64,000 nucleotides of DNA from Halomonas sp. Its GTDB lineage: Bacteria; Pseudomonadota; Gammaproteobacteria; Pseudomonadales; Halomonadaceae. A program made the position numbers and the translations under genes. Where the stretch lies: positions 242,085 to 306,084 of the forward strand of contig NZ_JAJUFQ010000006.1 of assembly GCF_029263665.1 (NCBI RefSeq), written 5' to 3'. The stretch's first letter is position 1, and every line of letters begins with the position of its first letter. The notes under the pieces were generated by a model, which had not been told where the DNA came from, searched no databases, and worked only from the letters and a program-made list of their open reading frames with translations. Below are positions 8,488 through 16,996 of this stretch, one piece after another.

Positions 8488-8593
8488 GATTCAATAAAGC
8501 CTTTGACTGCGGGCTTGGTAGCAATGCTAGTATCAAGCTAACGACATTGGCTCGATATTGTCATGATATGTTGGTTTGGTGGGTCATGACAAT
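8480..8593. promoter_or_regulatory. Likely EnuR operator region: three copies of ATTGTCATGA
   Basis: ATTGTCATGA occurs at 8480-8489 (over the enuR start codon), at 8557-8566, and as its exact reverse complement TCATGACAAT at 8584-8593. The last two form a perfect 10-bp inverted repeat with a 17-bp spacer in the middle of the enuR-doeA intergenic region. Direct or inverted repeats are usual for MocR regulators. Assignment to EnuR or DoeX is inference. Confidence 0.7.
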
Positions 8594-8744
8594 TCATAGC
8601 TGACCAGGCATCGCTACCCAGGTTCGACAAGGGACAGGCAAAGCACGGGAAGGCCTTCACGAGGCAACGTCGTTTCAATGGCGCGCCGGGCCTCCTTGTC
8701 GTGAGTGCCCGGGTTTTCGTGGTGATATTGTGGTGAGTGGTTTC

Positions 8745-9944
8745 ATGATTCAGGTATCTCTGCCGTTCACTCGCGAGGAATACGCCGAGCGACTGCAAAA
8801 AGTGCGCACTGAGATGGCCATGCGTGGCATCGATGTGTTGATCGTCAGCGACCCTTCCAACATGGCCTGGCTGACCGGCTATGATGGATGGTCTTTCTAT
8901 GTGCATCAGTGCGTACTGCTCGGGCTTGAAGGTGAGCCTGTGTGGTATGGCCGTCGTCAGGACAGCAACGGAGCCTTGCGCACCTGCTGGATGGACCCGG
9001 AAAACATTACCTATTACCCGGATTACTATGTCCAGAATCCGGACATGCATCCCATGGAGTACCTGGCCCAGTCGATCATGCCGGACCGCGGCTGGTGCGA
9101 AGGTGTCGTGGGCATGGAAATGGACAACTACTATTTCTCGGCCAAGGCGTATCAGAGCCTGTTGCAGGAGTTGCCTCATGCGCGTTTTGCAGATGCCAAC
9201 TCCCTGGTCAACTGGTGTCGGGCAATCAAGTCTCCACAGGAAATTGCCTACATGCGCGTTGCTGCGCGCATCGTGGAGGGCATGCATTCACGCATTCTGG
9301 AGATGATCGAGCCAGGGCTGCCCAAGTCGAAGCTGGTCTCGGAAATCTATCGAGTTGGCATCGAGGGCTGGACCGATGCTGATGGCCATACCCATGGCGG
9401 TGATTACCCTGCCATTGTGCCGCTGCTGCCTACTGGCAGTGACGCTGCGGCCCCGCACCTGACCTGGGATGACACGCCATTTCGCAAGGGGGAGGGTACA
9501 TTCTTCGAGATTGCGGGTTGCTTCAAGCGCTATCACTGCCCTCTGTCACGCACCGTCTTCCTCGGGACTCCTCCACAGGACTTCGTGCGTGGCGAGTCGG
9601 CACTGCTTGAGGGTATCGAGAATGGCCTGGCCATCGCCAAACCCGGCAACCGCACGGCGGACATTGCTCTGGCCCTGGGAGCAGCGATGGACAAATACGG
9701 CTTTGACCGTGGCGGTGCTCGCTGTGGTTATCCCATTGGTATCAGCTATCCACCAGACTGGGGCGAGCGGACCATGAGCCTGCGCCCTTCGGATGAAACC
9801 ATCCTGCAACCCGGCATGACGTTCCATTTCATGCCGGGCATGTGGATGGACGACTGGGGGCTGGAAATCACCGAAAGCATTCTGATCACCGAAAATGGCG
9901 CGGAGCCTCTAGCCAATTTCCCGCGCCAGCTGTTTGTCAAATGA
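8745..9944 (+). CDS. doeA: Ectoine hydrolase DoeA
   Basis: A 399-residue member of the creatinase/M24 peptidase fold (creatinase N-terminal domain, then the pita-bread domain). DoeA opens the ectoine ring to N-alpha-acetyl-L-2,4-diaminobutyrate as the first step of ectoine breakdown in the cytoplasm. Typical stretches are SDPSNMAWLTGYDGWSFYVHQ near the start (written here in parts: SDPSNMAWLTGYDG, WSFYVHQ) and FEIAGCFKRYHCPLSRT later. The ATG at 8745 was preferred for family length; a GTG at 8730 is in frame and neither has a strong Shine-Dalgarno sequence. It is the first gene of the doe/eut unit, with doeB 10 bp downstream. Confidence 0.93.
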   Translation: MIQVSLPFTREEYAERLQKVRTEMAMRGIDVLIVSDPSNMAWLTGYDGWSFYVHQCVLLGLEGEPVWYGRRQDSNGALRTCWMDPENITYYPDYYVQNPDMHPMEYLAQSIMPDRGWCEGVVGMEMDNYYFSAKAYQSLLQELPHARFADANSLVNWCRAIKSPQEIAYMRVAARIVEGMHSRILEMIEPGLPKSKLVSEIYRVGIEGWTDADGHTHGGDYPAIVPLLPTGSDAAAPHLTWDDTPFRKGEGTFFEIAGCFKRYHCPLSRTVFLGTPPQDFVRGESALLEGIENGLAIAKPGNRTADIALALGAAMDKYGFDRGGARCGYPIGISYPPDWGERTMSLRPSDETILQPGMTFHFMPGMWMDDWGLEITESILITENGAEPLANFPRQLFVK

Positions 9945-9954
9945 TGGAGACACC

Positions 9955-10965
9955 ATGAGCAAGCGCAAGAGCCCGATTTCGGCCACCGTTGACTTCGATG
10001 CCCAGGGCGTGCAGCACGGTTTTCTGAAGCTGCCGATTTCCAACGATGAATCAGCCTGGGGTGCTGTGATGATTCCCGTCACGGTGGTCAGCAATGGCGA
10101 GGGTCCCACGGCATTGATCACTGGTGGCAACCATGGTGATGAATATGAAGGCATTACTGCGCTGCAGAAGCTAGCCTGTTCACTGAAGGCCGAAGATGTA
10201 CATGGCCGGGTGATCATCGTGCCGATGATGAATACGCCGGCAGCCCATGCGGGTCGACGTACTTCGCCAATGGATGGTGGCAACCTCAATCGCAGCTTCC
10301 CCGGAGACCCGGATGGCAGCGTGACCGAGAAGATCGCCGACTATTTCACTCGTGAGCTGGTGCCTATGGTGGATGTTGTGCTGGACCTGCATTCTGGTGG
10401 TCGTACCCTGGATATCATTCCTTTCGCGGCCTCTCATGTTCTGGAGGATAAGGACCAGCAGCACCAGGCATTGCAAGGAGCTAAGGCATTCGGTGCTCCT
10501 TATGCCATGATGATGTTCGAGCTGGATGCAGAAGCGCTGTTTGATACAGCGGTGGAGCGTCAGGGCAAGGTCTTCGTTGCCACCGAGCTGGGCGGCGGTG
10601 GTACCTCGACACCGGAGAGCATTGCTCTTACCGAGCGTGGTATCGACAACTTCCTGATCCATTTCGGCCTCAAGGAGGGTGAGCTCACGCTACCCGAGAA
10701 ACAGGTCTACCTGGATATGCCGGACGCCAGCTGTTATGTACAGAGCGAGCATGCAGGCCTGCTGGAACTGACTCTGTCGCTGGGTGATGAAGTCAAGACA
10801 GGTGACGTGATTGCGCGGGTCTATGACATGAATCGCAGCGGAGCCGCTCCGGTGGAATACCGAGCCCAACGTGATGGCCTGCTGGCTGCCCGACGCTTTC
10901 CAGCCCAGGTCAATATGGGGGACACCATCGCGGTGATCGCCGAGGTGGTGGACTCCCTGGACTGA
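9955..10965 (+). CDS. doeB: N-alpha-acetyl-L-2,4-diaminobutyrate deacetylase DoeB
   Basis: A 336-residue zinc deacetylase of the succinylglutamate desuccinylase/aspartoacylase (M14) type. Likely zinc ligands are His60 and Glu63 in GGNHGDEYEG and His146 in LDLHSGG; NRSFPGDPDG is also conserved. DoeB removes the acetyl group from the DoeA product to give L-2,4-diaminobutyrate and acetate. The ATG at 9955 has GGAGA 5-9 bp upstream and is better than a TTG overlapping doeA. It is followed 7 bp later by doeX, as in Halomonas elongata doeABX. Confidence 0.93.
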   Translation: MSKRKSPISATVDFDAQGVQHGFLKLPISNDESAWGAVMIPVTVVSNGEGPTALITGGNHGDEYEGITALQKLACSLKAEDVHGRVIIVPMMNTPAAHAGRRTSPMDGGNLNRSFPGDPDGSVTEKIADYFTRELVPMVDVVLDLHSGGRTLDIIPFAASHVLEDKDQQHQALQGAKAFGAPYAMMMFELDAEALFDTAVERQGKVFVATELGGGGTSTPESIALTERGIDNFLIHFGLKEGELTLPEKQVYLDMPDASCYVQSEHAGLLELTLSLGDEVKTGDVIARVYDMNRSGAAPVEYRAQRDGLLAARRFPAQVNMGDTIAVIAEVVDSLD

Positions 10966-10972
10966 GCTTGTC

Positions 10973-11464
10973 ATGAAACTCGACCGATACGACCTCAAGA
11001 TACTTTCGATCCTGTCCCGGGATGGGCGCATCACCAAATCGCGCCTGGCCGAGTCCATCAATCTCTCGGTGAGCCCCTGCTGGGAGAGGGTTCGGCGCCT
11101 GGAACAGGCAGGCATCATCGAAGGCTACAGTGCCCGGATCAACCCTCGAGTCCTGGTGCACCGGACACCGGTGTGGATGCAGGTCGAGTTGAAACAGCAT
11201 AATGCTGAAAGCTTTCAGCGTTTCGAAGCCCTGGTTCAGTCGACTGACGCCGTCACCGAGTGTGTGGCGGTGGGGGGAGGTGTCGATTACCTGATCAAGA
11301 TCGAGACCGAGTCCATCGATGCTTATCAACGTCTGATAGACAACTGGCTGACTTCTGATGCCGATATCGAACGTTACTTCACTTACATCGTCACCAAGAC
11401 AGTCAAGGCTCCGCGCCAGGGGTTTGATGTCGAAGACCTGGCGCCCAGGAGCGAGGTTCCTTGA
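10973..11464 (+). CDS. doeX: Lrp/AsnC-family regulator DoeX
   Basis: A 163-residue Lrp/AsnC regulator. The N-terminal helix-turn-helix (LDRYDLKILSILSRDGRI, then RLAESINLS) is followed by a ligand-binding RAM domain with VTECVAVGGGVDYLIKIE. In Halomonas elongata DoeX is encoded with doeA and doeB and binds their promoter region. Here the cluster has both this regulator and an EnuR-like protein. A 12-bp stem hairpin follows the stop codon. Confidence 0.9.
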   Translation: MKLDRYDLKILSILSRDGRITKSRLAESINLSVSPCWERVRRLEQAGIIEGYSARINPRVLVHRTPVWMQVELKQHNAESFQRFEALVQSTDAVTECVAVGGGVDYLIKIETESIDAYQRLIDNWLTSDADIERYFTYIVTKTVKAPRQGFDVEDLAPRSEVP

Positions 11465-11488
11465 GCCTGTGATGCTCCTTTAAGCCAC

Positions 11489-11520
11489 TGTGCTCCAGCC
11501 TCTTGCCTGGCTGGAGCACA
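11489..11520 (+). terminator. Strong hairpin after doeX
   Basis: TGTGCTCCAGCC and GGCTGGAGCACA form a perfect 12-bp stem with an 8-nt loop. The following sequence is A-rich rather than T-rich, so it may act as an mRNA-stabilising or attenuating structure between doeABX and doeC rather than as a classic terminator. Confidence 0.55.
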
Positions 11521-11726
11521 ACCATCAGAAAAAAAACTAACTTCTTTGCAGGCAACAAAAAAAACACCCTCTACTTCCTGTTGGTTCAAAAAGTCCTGAG
11601 CTCGCATCTCCCTTAGCATGAAGGCATGGAAAGCATGAAAGTATCGAGTGGCTGTGGAGGGACCTCCCGGGCCATCGATCATTCTTTTTCGTGGGCCGGA
11701 TGCCCAAGTGGTCAGGAGGTGTTGTG

Positions 11727-13196
11727 ATGAAGCTCAATGATCCGCGGCTGTTTCGTCAGTACGCATACATCGATGGCAAATGGACCCACGCTGATGGCGG
11801 TCGGGAAGCGCCGGTCGTTAATCCGGCCAATGGCGAGGTCATTGGCCATATCCCTCTGCTTGAGGCCCATCAGATTCGAGCCTGCGTGGACGCCGCGGAT
11901 ACGGCCTTTGCTGCATGGCGTGCATTGCGTGCCGACGAGAGGTATGAGCAGCTGATGGCCTGGCATGATCTGATGCTGGCCCATCGTGAGGATCTGGCTC
12001 AGATCATGACCCATGAGCAGGGCAAGTCGTTGGCGGATGCCCGCGGCGAGGTGGACTATGGCGCCAGTTTTGTGCGCTGGTTTGCCGAGGAGGGCAAGCG
12101 TGCCCTTGGCGAGACCATGCCCAGCCACATTCCCAATGCGGCACTCGGTACCATCAAGGAGCCCGTGGGGATCGCTCTACTGATCACGCCCTGGAATTTC
12201 CCTCTGGCGATGATCACGCGCAAGGCGGCGGCAGCCCTGGCAGCAGGATGCCCGGTCATCGTCAAACCTGCCAACGAGACGCCATTCTCCGCCTTGGCCC
12301 TGGCAGAGCTTGCCGAGCGCGCAGGGATTCCTGCAGGCATTTTCAATGTCGTGCTGGGTGAAGCCGCGGAAGTTTCAAGCCTGCTGTGTGCTGAGGAAAG
12401 GATCAAGGCACTGTCCTTTACCGGCTCTACCCGGGTAGGACGACTGCTGCTCGAGCAATCTGCGGCCACCGTCAAGCGTGTGTCCATGGAGCTTGGCGGT
12501 AATGCGCCTTTCATCGTTGGCCCGGACATGGATCCGAAAGACGCTGCCGAGGCAGCGGTGGCAGCCAAGTTCCAGACATCCGGACAGGACTGCCTGGCGG
12601 CGAACCGCATTCTGGTGCACGACTCGATTCATGATGATTTCGTCGAGCACTTTGCGGCACGCATGCTGGAACTCAAGGTTGGTGACGGGCTGGAAGAAGG
12701 GACCGACCTGGGACCATTGATTCACCGTCGTGCAGTGGAGAATGCCCTCGGCATCATTGATGATGCGCTCTCCAAGGGAGCCAGCATGATCGGTGGTGAT
12801 CAGGCGAAGGCTCCTGGCGAAAATTTCTGCATGCCAACGCTTCTTACTGGTGTCACCCCGAAAATGCGGGTGTGGCGTGAAGAATGTTTCTCTCCAGTTG
12901 CTGGCATCACGGCATATTCGGATGAAGATGAAGTCATCCGCCTGGCCAATGATACCGAGTATGGGTTGGCAGCCTACGTCTATACCCATGACATCCGTCG
13001 TATCTGGAAACTGCTGCGAGGTCTGGAGTTTGGCATGGTATCGGTGAATTCCGTGAAGATGACCGGGCCCCCCGTGCCTTTTGGTGGCGTCAAGCAGTCC
13101 GGCCTGGGCCGGGAAGGCGGTACGACTGGTATCGACGAGTACCTGGAAACCAAGTACTACTGTCTTGGTGGATTGGCATCAGTTTCTGGTAGCTGA
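11727..13196 (+). CDS. doeC: Aspartate-semialdehyde dehydrogenase DoeC
   Basis: A 489-residue aldehyde dehydrogenase. It has the usual residues: TPWNFPL with Asn157, MELGGNAPF with Glu255, and catalytic Cys289 in TSGQDCLAANR. DoeC oxidises L-aspartate-beta-semialdehyde from the DoeD reaction to aspartate, feeding ectoine carbon and nitrogen into central metabolism. The ATG at 11727 follows a perfect AGGAGG. In sequence it is close to the succinate-semialdehyde dehydrogenase (GabD) branch, so the specific role rests on its neighbours doeD and doeAB. Confidence 0.9.
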   Translation: MKLNDPRLFRQYAYIDGKWTHADGGREAPVVNPANGEVIGHIPLLEAHQIRACVDAADTAFAAWRALRADERYEQLMAWHDLMLAHREDLAQIMTHEQGKSLADARGEVDYGASFVRWFAEEGKRALGETMPSHIPNAALGTIKEPVGIALLITPWNFPLAMITRKAAAALAAGCPVIVKPANETPFSALALAELAERAGIPAGIFNVVLGEAAEVSSLLCAEERIKALSFTGSTRVGRLLLEQSAATVKRVSMELGGNAPFIVGPDMDPKDAAEAAVAAKFQTSGQDCLAANRILVHDSIHDDFVEHFAARMLELKVGDGLEEGTDLGPLIHRRAVENALGIIDDALSKGASMIGGDQAKAPGENFCMPTLLTGVTPKMRVWREECFSPVAGITAYSDEDEVIRLANDTEYGLAAYVYTHDIRRIWKLLRGLEFGMVSVNSVKMTGPPVPFGGVKQSGLGREGGTTGIDEYLETKYYCLGGLASVSGS

Positions 13197-13252
13197 ACGG
13201 AGCTCCGTTGAATGATATTTCGGCGGAGCCAGGTATCCGTTGGGTCAGACAC

Positions 13253-13348
13253 CAACTGAATCAGATAGCAGCTCAAATAGGTCGCAGTTGAAACAGATTA
13301 CAGTTGAATCAGATTGCAGTTGAATCAGATTGCAGTTGAATCAAGAGA
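13253..13348. repeat. Six 16-bp tandem repeats between doeC and doeD
   Basis: Six consecutive 16-bp units built on CAGTTGAATCAGATTG; units 4 and 5 (13301-13316, 13317-13332) are identical and the outer ones diverge. The array begins 56 bp after the doeC stop and ends 68 bp before the doeD start. The doeC stop region (AGCTGAACGG) resembles the unit core AGTTGAAACAG. It is not coding. Confidence 0.9.
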
Positions 13349-13416
13349 TAGACAAGATCACAAACATGAACTCGTTGGCAGGCTGTCAGCGAGCCACGGA
13401 AAAAGGAAGAGTCGAT

Positions 13417-14829
13417 ATGAGCAACATCCATCAGGAACTGATCGAGCGCGACCGCAAGGTCACCTTTCATGCCTCTACCCACCTGCGTGACTTTGCCCAT
13501 GGTGATGCACCGGGCCGCGTCATCACCGGTGGCAAGGGCATCAGCATCGTGGACAAAGATGGCCGCGAGTTCATTGATGGATTTGCCGGGTTGTACTGCG
13601 TGAACATCGGCTATGGCCGCACCGAGGTGGCCGAAGCGATCTATCAGCAGGCTCTGGAAATGTCCTACTACCACACCTATGTAGGCCACTCCAACGAGCC
13701 GCAGATCGCTCTGTCCGAGCAGATTCTCAAGCTGGCAGGCCCCGGCATGTCCAAGGTTTACTATGGCCTTGGCGGCAGTGACGCAAACGAGACCCAGCTC
13801 AAGCTGGTGCGTTACTACAACAACGTGCTTGGCCGCCCGCAGAAGAAGAAGGTCATTTCTCGTCAGCGTGGCTACCATGGTTCTGGTCTGGCGACGGGGT
13901 CCCTGACAGGGCTCAAGGCTTTCCATGACCAGTTTGATCTGCCCATGGCGGGTATCCTGCACACCGAGGCGCCTTATTATTACCATCGCGCCGCGGAGCA
14001 GCATGGCATGAGCGAGCAGGAATTCTCTGCCTACTGCGCCACCAAGCTGGAAGAAATGATCCTCGCCGAAGGGCCGGATACCGTTGCAGCCTTCATCGGT
14101 GAACCGGTGTTGGGTACCGGTGGTATCGTGCCGCCGCCCGAAGGCTATTGGAGTGCCATCCAGGCAGTACTGGACAAGTACGATGTCCTGCTGATTGCCG
14201 ATGAGGTGGTATGTGGTTTCGGCCGTATCGGTGCTGACTTCGGCAGCCATCTGTACGGTATCAAGCCGGACCTGATCACCATTGCCAAGGGCCTGACCAG
14301 TGCCTACCAGCCGCTGTCCGGTGTCATTGTCGGCGATCGTGTGTGGAAGGTGCTGGAGCAGGGGACTAGTGAGCTCGGTCCCATCGGCCATGGCTGGACC
14401 TATTCTGGCCATGCCCTGGGCTGTGCCGCAGCACTGGCTAACCTGGCGATCATCGAGCGTGAAAAGCTGACTGAAAATGCTCGTGATACCGGTGCCTACC
14501 TGCAGCAGCGTATGCAGGATGTGTTCGGTGACCACCCCATTGTCGGTCAGGCTCGTGGTATCGGCATGCTGGCAGCGCTGGAATTCTCCCCAGAGCCAGA
14601 GGCGCGTCGTCACTTCGACGCCAGCCTCAAGGTTGGACCGCGTATCTCCGCAGCAGCCCTGGAAGAGAATCTGATTGTCCGCGCCATGCCTCAAGGCGAC
14701 ATCCTTGGCTTTGCTCCGCCGTTGATCACGACTCGTGGCGAAGTGGACGAGATTGTTGCCCGAGCCGAACGCGCGGTGAACAAGGTCACGGATGAACTGG
14801 TTCGTGAGGGTGCCTTGCAGACCGCTTGA
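13417..14829 (+). CDS. doeD: Diaminobutyrate transaminase DoeD
   Basis: A 470-residue class III PLP aminotransferase. The PLP lysine is Lys291 in TIAKGLTSAYQPLSG, and Asp262-Glu263 in LIADEVVCGFGR contact the cofactor. DoeD converts L-2,4-diaminobutyrate to aspartate-beta-semialdehyde in ectoine degradation. Start ATG 13417 has AAGGAAGA 7 bp upstream; the open frame extends 29 codons further but into the repeat array. It is followed by a terminator-like hairpin and then eutB. Confidence 0.92.
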   Translation: MSNIHQELIERDRKVTFHASTHLRDFAHGDAPGRVITGGKGISIVDKDGREFIDGFAGLYCVNIGYGRTEVAEAIYQQALEMSYYHTYVGHSNEPQIALSEQILKLAGPGMSKVYYGLGGSDANETQLKLVRYYNNVLGRPQKKKVISRQRGYHGSGLATGSLTGLKAFHDQFDLPMAGILHTEAPYYYHRAAEQHGMSEQEFSAYCATKLEEMILAEGPDTVAAFIGEPVLGTGGIVPPPEGYWSAIQAVLDKYDVLLIADEVVCGFGRIGADFGSHLYGIKPDLITIAKGLTSAYQPLSGVIVGDRVWKVLEQGTSELGPIGHGWTYSGHALGCAAALANLAIIEREKLTENARDTGAYLQQRMQDVFGDHPIVGQARGIGMLAALEFSPEPEARRHFDASLKVGPRISAAALEENLIVRAMPQGDILGFAPPLITTRGEVDEIVARAERAVNKVTDELVREGALQTA

Positions 14830-14849
14830 TGCCATCAAGTGACATTGAC

Positions 14850-14874
14850 GAGGCCGCTCCTGTGGGGCGGCCTC
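14850..14874 (+). terminator. Hairpin after doeD
   Basis: GAGGCCGC and GCGGCCTC form an 8-bp stem with a 9-nt loop. The T-run is weak (TCTAGGTTTGT), so partial termination before eutB is likely. Confidence 0.5.
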
Positions 14875-14915
14875 TCTAGGTTTGTACTGAGTCAGGTGGC
14901 AGCAAGGAGAACATC

Positions 14916-15929
14916 ATGCCTCATGCTTCTATTCATGATGCGGCTCACGGAGTGACGCTCGATGAGATATACCATGCTCGAGCACGTATAAAGGGCCAGG
15001 TATCACGGACACCCTTGTGGCACTCGCGCGCCTTGTCGGAGCGCTTTGCTGCCGAGGTGTACCTCAAGCTGGAGAACCTCCAGCCGACCGGGGCTTTCAA
15101 GTTGCGTGGCGTGACCAACATGATTGCAGCATTGATCGAGCGTCATGGTCACGACGCTCTGGCCAAGGGGGTGACCACCGCATCCACCGGTAATCATGGT
15201 CGGGCTGTAGCCTATGCTGCTTCGCGCCTTGGAGTTCCGGCAGTGATCTGTCTATCCACGCTGGTGCCTGCCAACAAGGTGGCTGCTATCGAGGCCCTGG
15301 GGGCGACAGTCACGAGAATTGGCCAGAGTCAGGATGATGCCTTCGAGGAAGCCAGGCGCCTGGTAAAAGAAGAAGGCATGACACTGATCCCTCCCTTCGA
15401 CGATCCTCTGATTGCAGCAGGACAGGGCACTATCGGTCTGGAATTGCTGGAAGATCAGCCGGACCTGGACCGTGTCATTCTAGGGCTGTCCGGTGGTGGG
15501 TTGCTTGGTGGGACCGGTGCGGCGCTGAAGGCGATTCGCCCCCAGTTGAACGTTACCGGTGTCAGCCTGTCTGCCGGCGCCGCCATGTTCGAAAGCCTTA
15601 CCGCAGGGCACCCGGTGGCAGTGGAAGAAGTCGAAAGCCTGGGAGATTCCCTGGGGGGCGGCATTGGCCTGGACAACCGTTGTACCTTTGCTCTGGTTCG
15701 CGATGTCATGGATGACCACTTCCAGGTGTCAGAAAACGCCATTGCCAACGCCATGGTCGACATGCTGGAACAAGAGAAAATGCTGGTCGAAGGTGCTGCA
15801 GTGGTCGGGCTGGCAGCCTTGGAAGAACATCAGATCGACATCAAGGGCCAGAAGGTTGCGCTGGTACTGTCCGGCAACGGAGTGTCATTGGAGACACTGG
15901 ATCAGGCTCGACAACTCGTCAAACGCTAG
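14916..15929 (+). CDS. eutB: EutB, threonine dehydratase-like protein of (hydroxy)ectoine utilisation
   Basis: A 337-residue fold-type II PLP enzyme. The cofactor lysine is Lys62 in TGAFKLRG, TGNHGRAVA binds the substrate carboxylate, and the glycine loop SGGGLLGGTG binds the PLP phosphate. EutB is related to threonine dehydratase and is proposed to act with EutC in hydroxyectoine breakdown; biochemical proof is limited. An AAGGAG site precedes the ATG. eutC follows 44 bp later. The link to hydroxyectoine rests on its place directly after doeD. Confidence 0.85.
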   Translation: MPHASIHDAAHGVTLDEIYHARARIKGQVSRTPLWHSRALSERFAAEVYLKLENLQPTGAFKLRGVTNMIAALIERHGHDALAKGVTTASTGNHGRAVAYAASRLGVPAVICLSTLVPANKVAAIEALGATVTRIGQSQDDAFEEARRLVKEEGMTLIPPFDDPLIAAGQGTIGLELLEDQPDLDRVILGLSGGGLLGGTGAALKAIRPQLNVTGVSLSAGAAMFESLTAGHPVAVEEVESLGDSLGGGIGLDNRCTFALVRDVMDDHFQVSENAIANAMVDMLEQEKMLVEGAAVVGLAALEEHQIDIKGQKVALVLSGNGVSLETLDQARQLVKR

Positions 15930-15953
15930 CCGCCCGATAGCCCAATAGCCTGT

Positions 15954-15979
15954 ATCTATGCAGGGAGACATCTATGCAG
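15954..15979. repeat. 16-bp duplication of the eutC start region
   Basis: ATCTATGCAG occurs at 15954-15963 and again at 15970-15979, where it holds the eutC start codon (15974). The upstream copy is a decoy ATG out of frame with eutC. TAGCC from the eutB stop is also repeated twice just before it. Confidence 0.5.
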
Positions 15980-16933
15980 CTCTATCAACGTGAACAGATT
16001 GCCGCAGCGGTGAGCATCGACCAGGATGCCCTGAATGCGGTGGAACAGGGCTTTGCCGCCCTCGGCCGTGGCGACGTGGTACAGCCTCCGATCCTGTCCA
16101 TGGCTATCGAAGAGTCCAATGGAGAGGTGGACGTCAAGACGGCTCATATCCGTGGCAACTCGCGCTTTGCCATCAAGGTCAGCCCCGGTTTTTTCGATAA
16201 CCCCAAGCTTGGTCTGCCTAGCCTCAATGGGTTGATGATGGTGTTTTCGGCCAAGACTGGCCTGGTGGATGCCGTATTGTTTGATGAAGGTTACTTGACG
16301 ATGGTGCGTACGGCGTTGGCGGGCGCCATTTCGGCAAAGCACTTGTCCCGGGAGAACAGTCGGCGGGTTGCGGTACTCGGCGCCGGAGAACAGGCCGTCA
16401 AACAGATTGAGGCGTTACGTCTGGTACGTGACATCGAGGAAGTGGATGTATGGGCTCGGCGTGACTCAGCCGCACAAGACTATGCCGAAACGATGCGTAA
16501 TCAGGGGCTCGAGGTCCATGTGCACGGAAGTGTGGCAGAGGCCTGCCGCCATGCGGATATTATCGTTACCACCACGCCATCCCAGAGCCCGATTCTGACT
16601 GCCGATGATCTTCCGATGGGGGTTCACGTCACTGCCATGGGGTCCGACGCACCAGGCAAGCGCGAGCTGCACGAAAGTGTCATGCTCAGGGCCGATGCCT
16701 TCGTATGTGACACGCGCGCCCAGAGTGAACATAACGGTGAGCTCAAGGCCTTCGTGACAGCGACAGGAAAGAGTGACGTGCCATTCACGGTGCATGAGCT
16801 GGGTACGTTGATTGCCCGGGGTGAGCAGGTGCGAAGCTCGGAAACCGACATTACGGTCTGCGATCTGACAGGTACAGGGGTGCAGGATACCGCCATTGCA
16901 GGGTTTGCCCTGGAGAGACTCGCAGAACGGTGA
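15974..16933 (+). CDS. eutC: EutC, ornithine cyclodeaminase/mu-crystallin family protein
   Basis: A 319-residue Rossmann-type protein of the ornithine cyclodeaminase/mu-crystallin family, with the NAD-binding motif VLGAGEQAVKQ near residue 134. EutC is proposed to act with EutB in converting hydroxyectoine-derived material towards ectoine. A GGGAGA site lies 7 bp before the ATG. It is the last gene of the rightward doe/eut series; the DMT carrier gene on the other strand converges on it. Confidence 0.85.
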   Translation: MQLYQREQIAAAVSIDQDALNAVEQGFAALGRGDVVQPPILSMAIEESNGEVDVKTAHIRGNSRFAIKVSPGFFDNPKLGLPSLNGLMMVFSAKTGLVDAVLFDEGYLTMVRTALAGAISAKHLSRENSRRVAVLGAGEQAVKQIEALRLVRDIEEVDVWARRDSAAQDYAETMRNQGLEVHVHGSVAEACRHADIIVTTTPSQSPILTADDLPMGVHVTAMGSDAPGKRELHESVMLRADAFVCDTRAQSEHNGELKAFVTATGKSDVPFTVHELGTLIARGEQVRSSETDITVCDLTGTGVQDTAIAGFALERLAER

Positions 16934-16996
16934 GTCCTCGCCTTCCGATTATTGCTGCCTTCACCACCCTCGCCTCTGGTGAGGGCGGTGGATTCA

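Noticed and set aside
8538..9287. 249-codon minus-strand frame over the doeA start
   Set aside because: It overlaps doeA antisense and has no known domain.
13309..14838. A 509-codon open frame antisense to doeD
   Set aside because: It lies fully opposite doeD, a well-supported aminotransferase, has no recognisable domain and reflects the codon pattern of the sense gene in a GC-rich genome.
16960..16996. Strong terminator between eutC and the DMT gene
   Set aside because: A hairpin is possible (CACCACCCTCGC / GTGAGGGCGGTG) but it has two mismatches and no T-run, so I did not list it as a feature.
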